A stretch of DNA of 9,630 nt, taken from NCBI GenBank assembly GCA_945901145.1, contig CAMDJY010000041.1, forward strand, positions 1-9,630, read 5' to 3'. Each line of letters begins with the position of its first letter. The stretch's first letter is position 1. Source of the DNA: Legionella genomosp. 1 (GTDB taxonomy: Bacteria; Pseudomonadota; Gammaproteobacteria; Legionellales; Legionellaceae). Below are positions 7,199-9,630 of the stretch, one piece after another. The notes beneath the pieces are model-generated. The model ran no database searches. It saw nothing but the letters and a program-made list of their open reading frames with translations, and was not told the DNA's origin. A program made the translations under genes and the position numbers.

Positions 7199-8071
7199 AT
7201 GTTTCGAGGCAGTATGGTCGCTTTAGTGACCCCGATGTTCAAAGGTGAGGTGGATTTTTTAAGACTGCGTGAATTAGTCGAGTTTCACATTCAGGGTGGA
7301 ACTTCCGCGATTATCGCGGCTGGAACCACGGGTGAAGCAGGAACATTATCGTTTGATGAAAAATGTTCAGTGATTAAGACCGTGATAGATGCTGCTCACG
7401 AACGTATTGCCGTGATTGCAGGTACTGCTGCTAATGCGACGCAAGAATGTATTGCGTTAACCCAATGTGCTATGTCGCTGGGTGCACATGGGGCCTTGAT
7501 TATGACTCCCGCTTATATTAAACCAACGCAAGAAGGCTTATATCAGCATTATCAGCATATTGCTGATTCTGTACATATCCCGATTATTTTGTACAATGTT
7601 CCGCAGCGTACAGCCTGTGATTTATTACCTGAAACTGTTGCCCGCTTGTCTAAGATTTCAAATATTATTGGTATTAAAGAAGCAACCGGTCAACGTGCAC
7701 GTTTAGACGCGCTGCTCGATGCAACTGAAGGTAAAATTGATGTCTATAGTGGCGATGATCTCACTTGTGCCGAGTGGATGTTAGCTGGTGCGAAGGGTGT
7801 CATTTCAGTTGCCGCTAATATTATACCTAAGAAAATTGCTAAAATATGTGATGCGGGCCTGGATGATGATCATGATCTTTGTTTACAACTTCATGAGCAA
7901 TTAACAGAACTATTTCAACAGTTATTTATAGAATCTAATCCTATTCCTATAAAATGGGCAATGGCCAAGATGGGGTTAATTCAAAATGAATTACGTCTGC
8001 CGTTAACATCATTCAGTGCGGCTTATCAGCATGCTTTGACGGAAGTACTTCGCAGTTTAGAATTAGTTTAG
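7199..8071 (+). CDS. dapA: 4-hydroxy-tetrahydrodipicolinate synthase
   Basis: A 290-residue cytoplasmic TIM-barrel lyase/aldolase condensing pyruvate with aspartate semialdehyde, the first step of the diaminopimelate/lysine branch. Length is near E. coli DapA (292) and the chain aligns nearly gaplessly with it. Catalytic residues are present: Thr43-Thr44 in GTTGE, Tyr106 in TPAY, Tyr132 in LYNVPQRT with Arg137, and Schiff-base Lys160 in GIKEATG. Several residues that form the lysine feedback site in E. coli are changed: positions equivalent to Ser48, Ala49, His53, His56 and Tyr106 are Ala, Gly, Phe, Lys and Ala, while the Asn80 and Glu84 equivalents remain. GAGG at 7187-7190 precedes ATG 7199 by 8 bases. 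A BamC-like lipoprotein follows 22 bases later, the same neighbour order as E. coli dapA-bamC. Confidence 0.96.
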   Translation: MFRGSMVALVTPMFKGEVDFLRLRELVEFHIQGGTSAIIAAGTTGEAGTLSFDEKCSVIKTVIDAAHERIAVIAGTAANATQECIALTQCAMSLGAHGALIMTPAYIKPTQEGLYQHYQHIADSVHIPIILYNVPQRTACDLLPETVARLSKISNIIGIKEATGQRARLDALLDATEGKIDVYSGDDLTCAEWMLAGAKGVISVAANIIPKKIAKICDAGLDDDHDLCLQLHEQLTELFQQLFIESNPIPIKWAMAKMGLIQNELRLPLTSFSAAYQHALTEVLRSLELV

Positions 8072-8093
8072 CGTGCATTTAAGAGGATGATGT

Positions 8094-8309
8094 GTGAAAA
8101 AGTTAGGTTTTTGGATGATGAGTGTATTGTATATCACGGCTTGTTCAACAAAATACGCAAGCAATGATCAACAACAGTATTTAAAAAGTCATAATGGTCC
8201 TCAGTTGGAGACGCCGGCGCCTTTGACTCATGAAAATGTGAGTGGTTTTTATGATTTACCTGCCCCTGAAGGCGCGAAGAAAATCAGCGTGGTACCTCCT
8301 CAAATTTGA
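8094..8309 (+). CDS. Minimal BamC-like outer-membrane lipoprotein
   Basis: A 71-residue lipoprotein. Residues 1-16 form a signal peptide (KK, then a hydrophobic stretch) ending in the lipobox ITAC with Cys17; Ser at +2 favours outer-membrane sorting. The 55-residue mature part is hydrophilic and proline-rich. From QYLKSHNG to GFYDLP it can be laid without gaps on the N-terminal tail of E. coli BamC as I recall it (YL...L..PA...SG.Y..P), with about 9 identities in 27. That tail is the part of BamC that wraps around BamD. The two C-terminal helix-grip domains of BamC (total about 344 residues in E. coli) are absent, and the next gene begins at once, so there is no decayed remainder. The place directly after dapA is the bamC position in E. 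coli. GTG 8094 is the start, with AAGAGGA at 8081-8087; the ATGs at 8087 and 8090 are out of frame. Confidence 0.75.
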   Translation: MKKLGFWMMSVLYITACSTKYASNDQQQYLKSHNGPQLETPAPLTHENVSGFYDLPAPEGAKKISVVPPQI

Positions 8310-8337
8310 ATGTTATTGACGAGACAGGATGTGTTTT

Positions 8338-9627
8338 ATGGGGAAAAAAAGCGCAGAATTAGCAATTATTCAGTCCTTGTCAACACGTATTATTGAGGCG
8401 CAGCGTAAGATTCGTATTTTGGATTGCATTAAATGGGACGATTCAATTAAAGATGATTTTTTTCGTCAACAATGCCAAGTCCTCCCGGTAGTTGATTTAG
8501 ATTATTATGAGAGTCGACCTTTGCCTTTCGATCCGCAAACGAAGATAGACGAGTTTAGAACAATTTTACGTGATGCACAGAATCAATTGGGTCAATATGC
8601 AGCAGAAACTCGCTTAATTAAGCGTCAGTGTGATGAATATATTCGTGCGGTACAAATGCTCGCATCGCGAGGCACCCCCAGTTTTTGTGAATTATCGATG
8701 GAGCTTTATGGCAGCCCAGGCGACGTGTTTTATGCTGGGGGGCCGAAGTTATCTTTGATGGGGTCTTTGCTGTTTGATGTTCTGTCTAAATTGGATGTGC
8801 AATTGCAATCAGAAGCTGATGTCAAGCGCTATACGCCAGAAGAAGCTCAACTGATATTGCAGGCAAGACTGAGTTCTTTTTTTAAGCATCATCAAGATAA
8901 AATCACTGTGATGGTCAGTGATGGGATGGTTGCGGATGCATCTGCTGGTGCTGATTCGATTCGTTTAAGTCAAAATGTAATGTTTAGTGATCGAGATATA
9001 CGCTATCTCGAAGTGCATGAAGGCTGGGTTCATGTCGGGACAACGTTAAATGGGACATTGCAGCCTTATTGTACATTTTTATCCAAAGGTTCCCCGTCGA
9101 GTAGCGTCATCCAAGAGGGGCTGGCGGTGATGACTGAGGTTGTCACTTTTTCATCGTATCCTAGTCGTATGCGTAAAATTACCAATCGGGTGATTGCCTT
9201 AGATAAAATCAGTCAAGGTGCAAATTTTATTGATATTTATCGTTATTTTCTTTCCTGTGATTTAACCGAAGAGGATAGTTATAACCATACAGTACGCTTG
9301 TTTCGCGGCAGTACGCCGACAGGGGGGGCTTTTACTAAAGATTTATCTTACGCCAAAGGCTTTGTGTTAATTTATAATTTTATTCGGTTTGCAATTAGTC
9401 AACACCGAGTTGATGTGGTACCGTTGCTTTTTATTGGTAAGGTCGTTTTAGATGATCTGCCTTTATTGTGTGAACTACGCGACAATCAACGCTTGGCTGA
9501 CCCTGTTTATCTACCTTCCCCTTTTTGTGATCTATCTGCATTAAGTGTTTGGATGAGTTTTTCATTATTTCTCAATAAATTTGATCTCAATGAGGTACAA
9601 AAAGGGTTTCAATTTTTATTGGGATAG
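8338..9627 (+). CDS. MATCAP-like QEGLA-motif putative zinc metallopeptidase (DUF1704)
   Basis: A 429-residue protein of the family named 'flavohemoglobin expression-modulating QEGLA motif protein' (DUF1704), related to the eukaryotic MATCAP tyrosine carboxypeptidases. The zinc-site signature is HEGWVH at 227-232 (HExxH), followed by TTLNGTLQP and, 33 residues after the first His, Glu260 within QEGLA (259-263) as the expected third ligand. Other family segments are ELYGSPGDVF near 118-127 and PTGGAFTKDLSYAKGF toward the C-terminus. There is no signal peptide, so it is probably cytoplasmic. The bacterial substrate is not known; the peptidase role is inferred from the motif and the human relatives. 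ATG 8338 is preferred because AGGA (8326-8329) lies 8 bases ahead; ATG 8329 would add three residues. It follows the lipoprotein gene by 28 bases and is complete, ending 3 bases before the window edge. Confidence 0.85.
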   Translation: MGKKSAELAIIQSLSTRIIEAQRKIRILDCIKWDDSIKDDFFRQQCQVLPVVDLDYYESRPLPFDPQTKIDEFRTILRDAQNQLGQYAAETRLIKRQCDEYIRAVQMLASRGTPSFCELSMELYGSPGDVFYAGGPKLSLMGSLLFDVLSKLDVQLQSEADVKRYTPEEAQLILQARLSSFFKHHQDKITVMVSDGMVADASAGADSIRLSQNVMFSDRDIRYLEVHEGWVHVGTTLNGTLQPYCTFLSKGSPSSSVIQEGLAVMTEVVTFSSYPSRMRKITNRVIALDKISQGANFIDIYRYFLSCDLTEEDSYNHTVRLFRGSTPTGGAFTKDLSYAKGFVLIYNFIRFAISQHRVDVVPLLFIGKVVLDDLPLLCELRDNQRLADPVYLPSPFCDLSALSVWMSFSLFLNKFDLNEVQKGFQFLLG

Positions 9628-9630
9628 TTA

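Noticed and set aside
9565..9624. Dot/Icm-type C-terminal secretion signal on the QEGLA peptidase
   Set aside because: The last 20 residues contain only one Glu and no E-block; the gene sits in a housekeeping context, so an effector call is not supported.

Overview
The window looks like chromosome from an AT-rich gammaproteobacterium. Gene content, the dapA-bamC gene order and the protein sequence style suggest Legionellales (Legionella/Coxiella/Aquicella-like). That placement is inferred from protein resemblance only; no rRNA or tRNA is present to confirm it. Coding density is high. All complete genes lie on the + strand, and the only minus-strand gene appears to run off the left edge.

Left part (1-1942): a divergent intergenic region lies between a minus-strand gene start (ATG at 65 or 50, possibly PanB) and a two-gene + strand unit. 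That unit is a small alpha/beta hydrolase followed 3 bases later by the cell-division ATPase zapE. Middle (1956-4398): a compact ferrous-iron uptake operon, feoA-feoB-feoC, is preceded by a good Fur-box match overlapping an extended -10 promoter. FeoA and FeoB are one base apart, and FeoB and FeoC overlap by 20 bases. Then comes a 91-base gap with a weak hairpin plus T-run, followed by pgi (glucose-6-phosphate isomerase), which is visibly more AT-rich than the genes around it. Right part (5983-9627): four closely spaced genes encode a DegT-family PLP sugar aminotransferase, dapA (lysine/peptidoglycan branch), a 71-residue lipoprotein that matches only the N-terminal tail of BamC, and a MATCAP-like (QEGLA-motif) putative zinc peptidase.

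Functional themes are iron(II) import under Fur control, central sugar metabolism with nucleotide-sugar/amino-sugar chemistry, diaminopimelate/lysine synthesis, and outer-membrane assembly. I see no phage, transposon, CRISPR or toxin-antitoxin system. The window is mostly housekeeping. The points most worth a second look are the minimal BamC, the eroded lysine-feedback site in DapA, the QEGLA-type metallopeptidase, and the streamlined FeoB.
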